Counted from the stretch's first letter, positions 37,482 through 46,620 are shown. The stretch is DNA of 64,000 nt from Roseicyclus salinarum (GCF_029624655.1 NZ_JARRSA010000005.1:117344-181343); one strand, 5' to 3'. Notes: a model not told the origin generated them from the sequence alone. Translations and numbers: made by a program.

Positions 37482-40265
37482 ATGGCAGACGACGAACGAT
37501 TGCGCGAAGCCCTTCTCGAACTGCAGGTCCTGCGAGACAGGGAAGCGCGCATTCACGACGATACCCGGACGCTTCTGGAGTGTCTGGAAGCCTATTCGAC
37601 GGCAGCGAGCCCGGGTGCGGCGCTCGCCACGCTGTTCGCCTGCCTGCGGGCCAGAACCGGCGCCGACCTCTGCCTGGTGGCCGCACCCGGCGCGGACGGC
37701 GCCTGCGAGGTCGCGGCCTCCAACCGCCCCGACAGGATCGGCAGGTCCTTCCACCCGCCCGGCGACCTTCTGGCGAAGGCGCGCAACGTGGCCGAGCCCG
37801 CGCTGACCGGACCATGGACAGAGGCGCTCGGCGTCGCGGACCCGGGCGGCCTGATCGTGGCGCCGGCGAAGGACGGTCACGTCCTTATGATCCTCCGCGA
37901 GGCCCCCGGCCGTTTCGCGGAGACCGCCTTCGACCTCGCGCTTCGCCTCGCCGACATCGCCGCGCAGGCCCTCCGGAACAGCCGGATGGCCGCCGAGATG
38001 GATCTTCTGGCCGCCACCGTCTCGGGGTCGTCCTCGGCGGTGGCGATCGCGGACGCCACGCGGGACGACGCCCCGCTGATCTACGTGAACCGCGCCTTCG
38101 AGGCCCTGTCGGGCTACCGCTCGGCCGAGATCCTCGGGCGCAACTGCCGGTTCCTCAACGCCGAGGAGCACGACGCGCCCGAGCGCGCTCGGCTGCGCGC
38201 TGCGGTCGCCTCGCGCAGCGGGGGCACCTTCCTTCTGCGCAACCGGCGCAAGACGGGCGAGGTGTTCTGGAACGAGCTGACGCTATTCCCGGTGCACGAC
38301 GCCGCGGGGCGTTTGCGCAACCTCGTGTCCACATGCGTCGACGTGACCGAGCGCGTCGAGGCCGCCAACGACCGCGACCGGTTGCGCGCCCGGATGGAAC
38401 ACGCGCTCGCCGTGACCGAGGATGCCTTTCTCATCGTGGAGGCGGACGGGCGCGTGGCCTTCGCCAATGCCGCGGTTCCGCGCATCTTCCCGGCCCCGGC
38501 CACCGGCTGGACCCCGGGCACGACCTTCGCCGAGAACTGGGAGGGCTACTTGTCGCGCGCGACGGACATGCCTGGGCGCGTGACGCGCCTTCTGCGCGAG
38601 GCGGACCTCGCCGAGCTGGCGGCCCTGCCCGGTGGCGGGCGCGAGGTCGATCTGCCGGACGCGCGCACGGTCCTGCTGCGCGCCGGCCGGCTCGGGGACG
38701 GGGGCCTCGTCGTCTCGGCCACGGACGTGACGGCGATGAAGACGGCGGAGCGGCTTCTGTCGCAGCGGCTGGCGGCGATCGAGGCGGCCAGCGACGGCAT
38801 CGCCGTGACCGACGACGAAGGGCGGCTGACCTACCGCAATGCCGCCGCAGCAAGCCTTCTGGGCTTCGGGGGGTCGGACGGCGGCTTCGGCAGAACCTGG
38901 CACGAGGCCTACCCGGACGCGGGGCGCACACGCGCAGACGACCCCTTCCATGCCATTCTGGAGCGCCACGAGGACGGCAGACGCCTCACGCACGAGGTCA
39001 CGCGCTCCCCGCTGGAGTCGGGCGGGTCCGTCATCGTGATCCGGGACCTGACCGAGGCGCTCGCCCGAAAGGAGCGCGAACAGGAGATGGTGCGCGAACT
39101 GATCCGCCTGCAGCGGCAGGAAGCGGTCGCGCAGCTGACGGCGGGCGTGGCGCATGATTTCAACAACCTTCTGTCCGCGATCAACGGCTCGGCCACGCTC
39201 ATCTCCATGGCGGGCGGACTGCCCGAGGTCGCGCGGCCGCATCTCGATCGCATCGCGGCGGCCGGCGCGCAGGCCGCGCGGCTGACCAACCGCCTGCTCG
39301 ACATCGGAACCGCCTCCGAGACGGAGGGCGCCTTCGACCTCGGCTCGACGCTGTCGGACCTGCCCGCGCTCGTGCGGCCCAGCCTGCCGCGCCGGATCGA
39401 CCTCGATCTCAGGACGCCCGCGCGGCCGATGACGCTGCGCGGACATCCAGGGATGCTGAGCCAGATCGTCGTGAACCTCGTGCTGAACGCGCGCGACGCC
39501 ATCGGCGCGCAGGAGGGGCGGATCGCGATCCGCTTCGCCCGCCGGCGCGGCGCGCAGGTGTCGGGCGTCGTGTCCGGACCCCTCGACCCCGAGGCGATCT
39601 ATGCCTGCATCGAGGTCAGCGATACCGGCGCGGGCATGGACGCCGAAACCAGCGCCCGCGCCTTCGAGCCCTACTTCACCACGCGGGGCCGGGCGGGCAG
39701 CGGCCTGGGGCTTGCCACGGTCGCGGTTCAGCTGGGCAGCCTCGGCGGAGCCGTCGCGCTTCGCTCCGCGCCCGGAGACGGCTCCACCGTGTCGGTCTTC
39801 TGGCCGATGGCGCCGCTGGCCCCCGCCCCGGCCGCGCCCGAGGCCGAACCGCCCGCCGATCTTGCCGGCACGACGCTGATCATCGTCGACGACGACGAGG
39901 ACGTGAGCGCGGTGATGGCCAGCTACCTCGAAGCCTGCGGCGCCGAGGTCGCGATCTGCGGCACCCCCGAGGATGCCATCGAAGCAGTCACCGAGGACCC
40001 GGACGCCTGGTCCGCGGTGATCACGGATTACGACATGCCGGTGATGAACGGCGGCGCGCTTGCGGAACGGCTGCATCGGGCCTCGCCCGATCTTCCGGTC
40101 CTTGTCGTCACGGCGCTGGCGCGGCGGCTGACCGACCCGCGCCTCGTGCACGGGCAGGTCGCGGCGATCCTTTCCAAACCCGTGGATCTGGAGCAGTTTG
40201 GCCGGGCCGTCGCCAAGGCGGCCCTCAAGGGACGGAGAGCGATCGATGCGACTGCTGCTGGCTGA
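37482..40265 (+). CDS. LOV-domain hybrid sensor histidine kinase
   Basis: 927 aa. Order: GAF-like domain (~30-168), LOV/PAS (~175-292) with the photoactive motif GRNCRFL (Cys222) and flavin-contact Asn203, Asn254 and Asn264, two more PAS-like domains (~300-420, ~425-525), dimerisation/His domain with AGVAHDFNN (His558), HATPase (NLVLNARDAIG, SDTGAGMD, GSGLGLA), and receiver (~797-915) with Asp849. No membrane helix. The conserved LOV Gln that relays the flavin signal is replaced by Cys285 (STCVDVTER). Blue-light sensing is inferred. The last 20 bp overlap the response regulator. Confidence 0.9.
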   Translation: MADDERLREALLELQVLRDREARIHDDTRTLLECLEAYSTAASPGAALATLFACLRARTGADLCLVAAPGADGACEVAASNRPDRIGRSFHPPGDLLAKARNVAEPALTGPWTEALGVADPGGLIVAPAKDGHVLMILREAPGRFAETAFDLALRLADIAAQALRNSRMAAEMDLLAATVSGSSSAVAIADATRDDAPLIYVNRAFEALSGYRSAEILGRNCRFLNAEEHDAPERARLRAAVASRSGGTFLLRNRRKTGEVFWNELTLFPVHDAAGRLRNLVSTCVDVTERVEAANDRDRLRARMEHALAVTEDAFLIVEADGRVAFANAAVPRIFPAPATGWTPGTTFAENWEGYLSRATDMPGRVTRLLREADLAELAALPGGGREVDLPDARTVLLRAGRLGDGGLVVSATDVTAMKTAERLLSQRLAAIEAASDGIAVTDDEGRLTYRNAAAASLLGFGGSDGGFGRTWHEAYPDAGRTRADDPFHAILERHEDGRRLTHEVTRSPLESGGSVIVIRDLTEALARKEREQEMVRELIRLQRQEAVAQLTAGVAHDFNNLLSAINGSATLISMAGGLPEVARPHLDRIAAAGAQAARLTNRLLDIGTASETEGAFDLGSTLSDLPALVRPSLPRRIDLDLRTPARPMTLRGHPGMLSQIVVNLVLNARDAIGAQEGRIAIRFARRRGAQVSGVVSGPLDPEAIYACIEVSDTGAGMDAETSARAFEPYFTTRGRAGSGLGLATVAVQLGSLGGAVALRSAPGDGSTVSVFWPMAPLAPAPAAPEAEPPADLAGTTLIIVDDDEDVSAVMASYLEACGAEVAICGTPEDAIEAVTEDPDAWSAVITDYDMPVMNGGALAERLHRASPDLPVLVVTALARRLTDPRLVHGQVAAILSKPVDLEQFGRAVAKAALKGRRAIDATAAG

Positions 40266-40860
40266 CGACCATGCGCTCGTGCGGGAGACACTCGGCGCCT
40301 TCCTGACGGCGCAGGGCGATTTCGAGGTGGATACCTGCGCCTCGCTGGACGACGCGTGCAGCCTGATCGAGACCGGCGGCGGCTACGACCTCGTCTTGCT
40401 CGACTACTCGATGCCGGGAATGAACGGCCTCGACGGTCTGGGCCGGGCGATCGCGCTGTCGGGCGGCGGCCCGGTCGCCATCATGTCGGGCACGGCGCCG
40501 CGCAACGTGGCGCAGGCCGCCATCGACGCGGGCGCGGTCGGTTTCCTGCCCAAGACCATGCCCGCCCGTTCGCTGGCCAACGCCGTGAAGTTCATGGCGA
40601 TGGGCGAGACCTACGTTCCGCACGACTTCCTCAACGCCGACGAGACCGAGGCCGCGACGCCGCTGGCCCGGGTCCTGTCGCAGCGCGAGATGCAGGTCCT
40701 CGAAGGTCTGTGCCGGGGCCTCTCCAACAAGGAGATCGCCCGCGAGCTTGACCTGCAGGAGGTCACGATCAAGCTTCACGCGAAGACGCTGTGCCGCAAG
40801 CTCGACGCCAAGAACCGCACCCATGCCGCCATCATCGGCAAGGAGGCCGGGATCTGCTGA
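40246..40860 (+). CDS. NarL/LuxR-family response regulator
   Basis: 204 aa. Receiver with LLADDHAL and phosphoacceptor Asp in VLLDYSMPGMNG, conserved Lys in FLPKTMP; C-terminal LuxR HTH (LSQREMQVLEGLCRGLSNKE). Translationally coupled to the LOV kinase, so the cognate output. Target genes unknown; the GSR regulators lie 9 kb away. Confidence 0.9.
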   Translation: MRLLLADDHALVRETLGAFLTAQGDFEVDTCASLDDACSLIETGGGYDLVLLDYSMPGMNGLDGLGRAIALSGGGPVAIMSGTAPRNVAQAAIDAGAVGFLPKTMPARSLANAVKFMAMGETYVPHDFLNADETEAATPLARVLSQREMQVLEGLCRGLSNKEIARELDLQEVTIKLHAKTLCRKLDAKNRTHAAIIGKEAGIC

Positions 40861-40898
40861 CGCCGGCGCCGGTCAAGGCGCCCGTTCCAGCACCCGTT

Positions 40899-41117
40899 CT
40901 ATCGGTCGTCGCGAAGTTCCCACAGAAGGCGCAGGTGCGTCACCGTCTCGCGCGGAAAGCCGAGGTATTCCGCGATCTCGGCATCGTTCAGCCCGTATGC
41001 CACCAGCGCGGCGAGCGAGTCGCGCGGGCTTGGGCCGAGGCTGTCCGAAACCTGGGCTGACAGCGAAAAATAGAGATTCTTCGCGCCGGTCGCGCGCTCC
41101 ACACGGATGTGTCCCAT
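40899..41117 (-). CDS. Small HTH-like protein
   Basis: 72 aa. LAALVAYGLNDAEIAEYLGFPRETVTHLRLLW looks like a LuxR/sigma-region-4 type helix-turn-helix without any sensory domain. Start preceded by a run of eight G. Convergent with the LOV response regulator. Function unknown. Confidence 0.6.
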   Translation of the reverse strand: MGHIRVERATGAKNLYFSLSAQVSDSLGPSPRDSLAALVAYGLNDAEIAEYLGFPRETVTHLRLLWELRDDR

Positions 41118-41346
41118 GGCATTCCCCCCCCTTGGTGACGAGTCGGCAGCGTGACTGCGCCAAGCGTCTCACCGTCCCGGAACAGCGGCCTTAACCGGTG
41201 TTAAATATTGCATGTGAAAGGAACGGTGCGCGCAAGTTCGCGCAACAGTGCGAACGGAGAGCCGGGCACGACCGCCCACCGCAAGAACGGGCGTTCGCCC
41301 AGAGCCGCCGAAACCGCGAAGGCGCGCGCCCGTCAGGCGAGGAGTG

Positions 41347-42084
41347 TCAGGCGATGATCTCGGCGCGGAGGGCCTCGATGTCCACCTCGGCGATCGCCGC
41401 GAATTCGTCGACGTCGTGGATGATGATGTCCATGTGGTCGCTGATCGTCACGAGATCGTGCTGCTTGAAGCGGCAGAAGGTGCGGCTGACATGGACCGAC
41501 GACAGGCCGACGTAGTCGCCCAGCGCCTGTTGCGTCAGCGGAAGGTGGAACTTCTGCCCGTTGAGCGGCCCCGTGTCGTGCGCGCGCAGGCACAGCTCGC
41601 AGATCGCGTAGGCGATGCGGGTCTCGGCATTGGCCTTGCCGAGGCGCAACATCCGCTCGGCCATGCCCGAGCAGCGCGCCGCGACGTGGCGGTTCACGAG
41701 GGTCTGGAACTCGGGGCTCCGCTCCAGAAGCCGGGACCAGTCGCGACGACGCATGATCGCAAGCTCGGCCCGCGTATGCGCGCAGATGTCCGTCGCGGTC
41801 TGCGTGATCCGCGCCGAGCCGGGATCGCAGAACTGGCCGGGCAGGATGAAGTCCACGATGTGCCGCTGCCCGTCCGACGTCGACTTGGAACTGACGAGCC
41901 AGCCCGAAATGACGAAGTAGACATAGGCCGTAGGTTCGCCGGCGACCTCCAGAACCTTGCCCGCGGAAACGTTCTGGATCGACGCGTCGGTCAACCTGAC
42001 CAGCGCCTCGGCCGCGCTTGCGCCCCTGAGGTTCCAGAAGGGCAACGGCAGAGTGCTACGTTCGGTTGAAACTGTCCGATCCAC
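41347..42084 (-). CDS. Crp/Fnr-family transcription regulator
   Basis: 245 aa from the GTG at 42084. Cyclic-nucleotide-like beta-barrel (~35-150: VFVISG-like YFVISGWLVSSKS, DFILPGQFCDPGS) and C-terminal winged HTH (LPLTQQALGDYVGLSSVHVSRTF). No Fe-S cysteine pattern of FNR. The GTG has GGAGG at 5 bp. An ATG further upstream (42192) is in frame but lies upstream of the EcfG promoter box described here, so I reject it. Probably a stress-controlled regulator. Confidence 0.85.
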   Translation of the reverse strand: MDRTVSTERSTLPLPFWNLRGASAAEALVRLTDASIQNVSAGKVLEVAGEPTAYVYFVISGWLVSSKSTSDGQRHIVDFILPGQFCDPGSARITQTATDICAHTRAELAIMRRRDWSRLLERSPEFQTLVNRHVAARCSGMAERMLRLGKANAETRIAYAICELCLRAHDTGPLNGQKFHLPLTQQALGDYVGLSSVHVSRTFCRFKQHDLVTISDHMDIIIHDVDEFAAIAEVDIEALRAEIIA

Positions 42085-42149
42085 GACGACCTCCAATCCC
42101 GCTGGCGAAAACCATTGCAGCCGCAAAGGCCTCGGGGTTCTCGTGAAGC

Positions 42150-42175
42150 AACCGATCAGTTCACGAGATGGTTCC
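42150..42175 (-). promoter_or_regulatory. EcfG promoter of the Crp/Fnr gene
   Basis: Minus strand: GGAAC (42175-42171), 17 bp, GGTT (42153-42150). Start point would fall ~60 bp before the GTG start. Confidence 0.6.
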
Positions 42176-42232
42176 ACGAGAACTTCGCGCATGGATTGAA
42201 AACGATCCGCGGACCTTCAGCCTTGACGAAGA

Positions 42233-42709
42233 TCAATGTGCCGCCCGAAGCGCGCTTTTGCAGTGGCGAAGGCCGCGTATCCGGCCGGAACGTCCTCGGC
42301 CGCGCCCCGCGGTCCGGGGCGTCGTCCCGCCTTGCGCGCCATGTCGCGGACCACCGGGCCGGCGCTTCCGGCGCGGGCGCGGCGGGGTGGCCGTGACGCG
42401 CCGGGCGACGACGCGGAACTCCGTGCTGTCGCGCCTGACGGTGAAGGCCACCATCGTCGGCGCCGCTGCCATCCGCGCCTCGAATTCCTCGGGCGAGGAG
42501 ATCGACTGCTTGTTGATGTGCGTGATGACGTCGCCAAGCTGGAGATCGCCCAGCGCCAGCTCGCAATCCGGCAGCAGCGACATGATGACGACGCCCTCGA
42601 GATCGCCGTGACCCTCGCCCAGCGGCCCGACCGCGATCTGCGCGCCGCCCGCACGGGCGAGAAGCCCAAGCGCCAGCACGGCGAACGCAAGACACTTGAA
42701 GACCCTCAT
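42233..42709 (-). CDS. Secreted PDZ-domain protein with Arg-rich tail
   Basis: 158 aa. Signal peptide FKCLAFAVLALGLLARAGGA, then a single PDZ fold (GVVIMSLLPDCELALGDLQLGDVITHINKQ) without protease domain. The last ~50 residues are Arg/Gly/Pro-rich (RPRRKRRPGGPRHG) and may be disordered or reflect a frameshifted end. Periplasmic adaptor or HtrA-like remnant; function unknown. Confidence 0.65.
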   Translation of the reverse strand: MRVFKCLAFAVLALGLLARAGGAQIAVGPLGEGHGDLEGVVIMSLLPDCELALGDLQLGDVITHINKQSISSPEEFEARMAAAPTMVAFTVRRDSTEFRVVARRVTATPPRPRRKRRPGGPRHGAQGGTTPRTAGRGRGRSGRIRGLRHCKSALRAAH

Positions 42710-43120
42710 CGTCGCCGCCTCCTGCTCAGGCGCCAGAGGCCGTCCCGCGTTGCGGTCCAGGCCCCTGCGCGCGTCCCTGGCCGCCCTTCGGTCCCGCGCC
42801 CTTTGCGGCCCTGCCCGGCCCGACCGGATTCGGGGACGCCAGACACCTGCTTCGGGGCGCGAAAGGCCCCGCGCATTAGCGCAGGTTAAGACGGAAAGGC
42901 CCTCGCAGGCCCCTGCGCGGCTTGCCGCCGAACGCCGGCAAGGACCGCCCGACCCCGGCGCGGCATGATCACGGTCAAGGCCGGGCGTCGCCCTGCGCGT
43001 CATAAGGGGCTGGCGAACGTGTGCCGGAACCCGGCCCGTGCGCCCGGGGTTGACCCTTCGGGCGCGGGCGCCGTCCGGCAGCTTTCAAGGGCGCAGGGGG
43101 CGCCGAAAGGGAGGGGGCAC
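42710..43120. other. 411-bp GC-rich divergent spacer
   Basis: Contains the EcfG-type box for the site-2 protease near its right end. I see no gene, terminator or repeat in the rest. Confidence 0.5.
43026..43051 (+). promoter_or_regulatory. EcfG promoter of the site-2 protease
   Basis: GGAAC (43026-43030), 17 bp, GGTT (43048-43051), 70 bp upstream of the ATG. Confidence 0.6.
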
Positions 43121-44278
43121 ATGCTTACGAAACGGTTCGAGCTCTTCACGTTGCTTGGCTTCCGGGTCAGCCTCGACCTGTCGTGGTTCATCATCGCCGT
43201 GCTCGTGACGTGGTCGCTTGCAACGGGATATTTCCCCGAAATCGTCGCGGGGCTCGAGCCCGCGACGGCATGGTGGCTTGGCACGGCCGGCGCGCTGGGG
43301 CTTTTCGCCTCGATCATCCTGCACGAATTCGCCCACGCCATCGTCGCGCGCCGCTTCGACATCCCGATGCGGGGCATCACGCTGTTCATCTTCGGCGGCG
43401 TGGCCGAAATGGAGAACGAACCGCCGAGCGCGAGATCCGAGTTCTTCATGGCCATCGCGGGCCCGATCATGAGCTTCGCGCTCTCGGGCGTGTTCTACGC
43501 GGTGTCGCTGCTTTCGCCCGGACAGCTGTCCGAGGCGCTTTTCGGGTATCTCGCGCTGATCAACCTGATCCTCGCGGTGTTCAACCTCGTGCCGGCCTTT
43601 CCCCTGGACGGCGGGCGCGTCTTTCGGGCGGCGGTCTGGGGCTGGACCGGGGACTACGCGAAGGCCACGCGGATCGGGGCGGGCCTCGGCCGGTTCTTCG
43701 GGGTCCTGCTGATCATGCTCGGCGTGGCGAACCTGATCGGCGGAAGTTCGGTCGCCGGGATCTGGCAGGCGCTGATCGGCTTGTTCATCATCAGCGCGGC
43801 AGGATCGTCCGAGGCGCAAATGACGCTTCGCACCGGGCTCGAGAACCGCACCGTGGGCCAGCTCATGGTGCGCGATCCGATCAGCATCGACGCCGGCACG
43901 CCGCTCACCTCGGTGATCGAGGATTACTTCTACCGCCACCACCACACGATGTTCCCCGTCACGCGCAACGGCAGGCTGGCGGGCTGCCTGCGGATCGAGG
44001 ACGTCGGCGGAATTCCGGCGGCGGACCGCGCGGAACTGAGGGCGGGCGACATCCTGCCCGAGGGCGGCGGGCGCGTGCCCGTGGTCGCGCCCGGCATGGC
44101 GGCGGAGGATGCGCTGGGTGTCATGCAGTCCAACCGCACAAGCCGCCTTCTGGTCGCCGAGAACGGCGTGCTGGCAGGCATCCTGACGCTGCGCGACGTC
44201 ATGGCATTTCTCACGATCCGCCAGGAGCTTGCCCGGCGGGAGGCCGCGCCCCGCGCCCGCAGCGAACGCGCGGCCTGA
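43121..44278 (+). CDS. M50 site-2 protease with CBS pair
   Basis: 385 aa. Zinc motif HEFAH (His68, Glu69, His72), second metal motif NLVPAFPLDGGR, about six helices, then two CBS modules (~245-370). This group cleaves within the membrane; CBS domains usually sense adenylates. No PDZ domain, unlike RseP. Preceded by an EcfG box, so a general-stress target. Confidence 0.9.
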   Translation: MLTKRFELFTLLGFRVSLDLSWFIIAVLVTWSLATGYFPEIVAGLEPATAWWLGTAGALGLFASIILHEFAHAIVARRFDIPMRGITLFIFGGVAEMENEPPSARSEFFMAIAGPIMSFALSGVFYAVSLLSPGQLSEALFGYLALINLILAVFNLVPAFPLDGGRVFRAAVWGWTGDYAKATRIGAGLGRFFGVLLIMLGVANLIGGSSVAGIWQALIGLFIISAAGSSEAQMTLRTGLENRTVGQLMVRDPISIDAGTPLTSVIEDYFYRHHHTMFPVTRNGRLAGCLRIEDVGGIPAADRAELRAGDILPEGGGRVPVVAPGMAAEDALGVMQSNRTSRLLVAENGVLAGILTLRDVMAFLTIRQELARREAAPRARSERAA

Positions 44279-44292
44279 GAGCGGCGGACATT

Positions 44293-44336
44293 CGCCTCAC
44301 GTCCCGAAGGGATACGCCTCACGTCCCGAAGGGATA
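44293..44336. repeat. 22-bp perfect tandem duplication at a gene end
   Basis: Two exact adjacent copies (44293-44314, 44315-44336) of a unit covering the final YPFGT-stop codons of the methyltransferase/esterase fusion. The left copy lies beyond the stop, so the coding end is unchanged; a recent slippage event. Confidence 0.9.
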
Positions 44337-46307
44337 GGTGTCGGGCATCCCCGCAAGGCGCCCCGTCTCGATCGGACGGACCGCCTCCGTCTGGTCGATC
44401 CAGATGTATTCGTTGAACTGGCGGGGCAGCTCGGCCTCGAAATAGTGGCTCTGAAGCTCCGTATCGGGGCGGTAGATCACGCCGATGGCGCGCTCCAGCC
44501 GGGGGTGGGACAGCGCAGTCGCCACGTCCAGTTCGCTGCCCGCACGCATCGGCAGGATCAGGCCCGGCAGCCCCGCGAGGTGGAACTGCCGCTCGTAGCT
44601 GTTCTCGTGCGCCGGGCGGACATGCATGACCTCCATCGGAGTGTCCCAGTCGGTCGCCGCGGCCACGGTGCCGCGGTCGGTGCCGAAGCCTATGCGATAG
44701 CTGTCCCGCCCGAAGCCGCGCGCGCAAAGCTCGCCGATGTTGCGTTCGCCGCGGCGGCCCATCTCGGTCGCGCGCGCGTCTCCGACATGCGAATTGTGCG
44801 CCCAGACCACCGCCCGCGCAGCCGGACCGTGGTGTGCGAGGATCGTCTCCAGCGTCTCGAACATGTGGTCGTCGCGCAGGTTCCACGACGCCCGCGAGCC
44901 GTAATACATGACCTTGTAGTAGCGCTCGGCGTTGGCCACGAGCGCGGCGTTCCGCGCGGCGTCGAAGAAGCGCGCGCCGTCCCGCGCGACGTAGTCCGAG
45001 CGCCGCCGCATCAGGTCTGCCAGCATCGCCACCACCTCGTTCCGGCAGTCCCTGTAGCTGCCCGTCAGCGCCGCGCGCCCGTAGGCCGCCGGGTCGGTCG
45101 CCCATGGCGTCAGGCAGCCGTAGCGGTCCCGCGCCACGCGGGCGAGGTCGGGATCGACGTCGGCAAGGTAGTCGATGGTCGCCTGCGCGGAGGTGAACAG
45201 GCTGTAGAGGTCGAGACCGTAGAACCCCGTCCGCGCCTCCTCGGGCCGTTTGGCGTTCCAGTCGTGCAGCCAGTCCGCGAAGGCGCGCACCTCCTCGTTG
45301 CGCCACATCCATGTGGGGAAGCGCGCAAAAGCCTCCCAGTCCGAGGGGGGCGCCTCGCGATGGCGAACGTAATGGTCGATGCGCGCGGCGTCGGGCCAGT
45401 CGGCTTCGGCGGCGACGATGTCAAAGCCCTTCTGCTCGATCAGGCGGCGGGTGATGCGTGCGCGAAGCGCGTAGAACTCGCGCGTGCCGTGGCTCGCCTC
45501 CCCGATGAGGACGACGCGCGCATCGCGGATGCGCTCGATCAGTCCGTCGAGGGGAGCATCCTCGATCGTGTCGAACGGTTCGCCATGGGCGCGGATCAGC
45601 GCGGGCAGATCGCGCTCCGCGCGGGGCCGGTGCGCCGGCGCCTCGCGCGGGGGCGGCTCGCCTTCGATGTGCTGGTCCCCCAGCGGCGGGACGAAGCGCA
45701 CGTCGGCGATGTCCTCCTGCACGAAGCGGCCGTTGGAGTGGCGCGTCACGCGCACCAGTTCCTGCGAGCGCGCGTCGGGCCCCACGGCGGCGACCATACG
45801 GCCGCCGGGCGCAAGCCTCGACTTCAGCGTTTCGGGAACCTCGGGCACGGCCCCCGAGACAAGGATCGCGTCGAACGGCGCCTCTTCGTCCCAGCCATGC
45901 GTTCCCTCGTCGTGGAGGACGCGCACGTTTGAGCAGCCCGCATCCTGCAGCGCGGCGGCCGCCTTGGCGGCAAGCTCGCCATGGCGTTCGATGAGGAAGA
46001 CCTCGGCCGCCAGGTGCGACAGGAGCGCCGCCGGATATCCGGTGCCCGCGCCGATCTCCAGCACCTTCTCCCCGCCGCGAAGATCCAGCGCCTCGATCAT
46101 CTCGGCCACGACGCCCGGCGGCGGCGCGACATGGCCCATCGCGATCTCGAGGGGGGCGTCGGACGAGGCGGCGTGGGCGAGGTGGGCGGGCAGGAATGTC
46201 TCGCGCGGGACCGCCTCCACGGCGGCGATCAGGGCCTCGCCGCGCACGCCTCGCGCCTCGAGGTGTCGGCGCAGCATCCCGCCGTTGCGCGTGCCGAGGT
46301 CGGTCAT
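44319..46307 (-). CDS. Fusion: PCMT-like methyltransferase + erythromycin-esterase-like domain
   Basis: 662 aa. Residues ~1-212 are a protein-L-isoaspartate methyltransferase fold with SAM loop VLEIGAGTGYPAALL and FDAILVSGAVP; however the usual ISQP substrate motif is APPP, so its catalytic Ser is missing. After a Pro/Arg linker (~213-240), residues ~245-650 are an EreA/EreB-type domain: VLIGEASHGTREFY (Glu270, His273), AAEADWPD, and WAHNSHVGD. Ere-family hydrolases are mostly of unknown substrate; macrolide resistance should not be assumed. The ATG follows a C-rich stretch (G-rich in the mRNA). Confidence 0.88.
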   Translation of the reverse strand: MTDLGTRNGGMLRRHLEARGVRGEALIAAVEAVPRETFLPAHLAHAASSDAPLEIAMGHVAPPPGVVAEMIEALDLRGGEKVLEIGAGTGYPAALLSHLAAEVFLIERHGELAAKAAAALQDAGCSNVRVLHDEGTHGWDEEAPFDAILVSGAVPEVPETLKSRLAPGGRMVAAVGPDARSQELVRVTRHSNGRFVQEDIADVRFVPPLGDQHIEGEPPPREAPAHRPRAERDLPALIRAHGEPFDTIEDAPLDGLIERIRDARVVLIGEASHGTREFYALRARITRRLIEQKGFDIVAAEADWPDAARIDHYVRHREAPPSDWEAFARFPTWMWRNEEVRAFADWLHDWNAKRPEEARTGFYGLDLYSLFTSAQATIDYLADVDPDLARVARDRYGCLTPWATDPAAYGRAALTGSYRDCRNEVVAMLADLMRRRSDYVARDGARFFDAARNAALVANAERYYKVMYYGSRASWNLRDDHMFETLETILAHHGPAARAVVWAHNSHVGDARATEMGRRGERNIGELCARGFGRDSYRIGFGTDRGTVAAATDWDTPMEVMHVRPAHENSYERQFHLAGLPGLILPMRAGSELDVATALSHPRLERAIGVIYRPDTELQSHYFEAELPRQFNEYIWIDQTEAVRPIETGRLAGMPDTYPFGT

Positions 46308-46620
46308 GCCGCGTCCCCCCCCCCGCCGGTGCGCCACCCGCTTCCGCCCGGAAGACCTTGCGGCATCCCTCCCGCGTGGGGACCAGTCCTGTCGCTCATC
46401 GCCTGACATCCTTCCGTCCGGGACCGGGCGTCCCCGCGTTCTGCACGCGGCCAGCGGGGGGGCGCGGCCGCCGGGACCCCGGGTAGCAAGACCACGCCGC
46501 ATCCGCATTGACGCGGGTTATCGATGCATGGGACGCCGGCCACAGTCCCGGCGGACGGGCAAAAAAAGGGCGGGGTATCCGAAGATGCCCCGCCCCTGTC
46601 GTTTCCATGTGGCTCCGCCG
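46308..46620. other. 313-bp spacer holding one terminator
   Basis: The right half contains the minus-strand terminator at 46561-46595; no gene or EcfG box seen in the rest, which must contain the fusion gene's promoter. Confidence 0.5.
46561..46595 (-). terminator. Intrinsic terminator after the PPOX-fold gene
   Basis: Perfect 8-bp stem GGGCGGGG/CCCCGCCC, 12-nt loop, and seven T on the minus strand. Ends the CsbD-PPOX transcript. Confidence 0.9.

Noticed and set aside
41174..41196. GGAAC followed by GTTA as an EcfG promoter
   Set aside because: The -10 does not match at 16 or 17 bp and the direction leads into the 3' end of a minus-strand gene.
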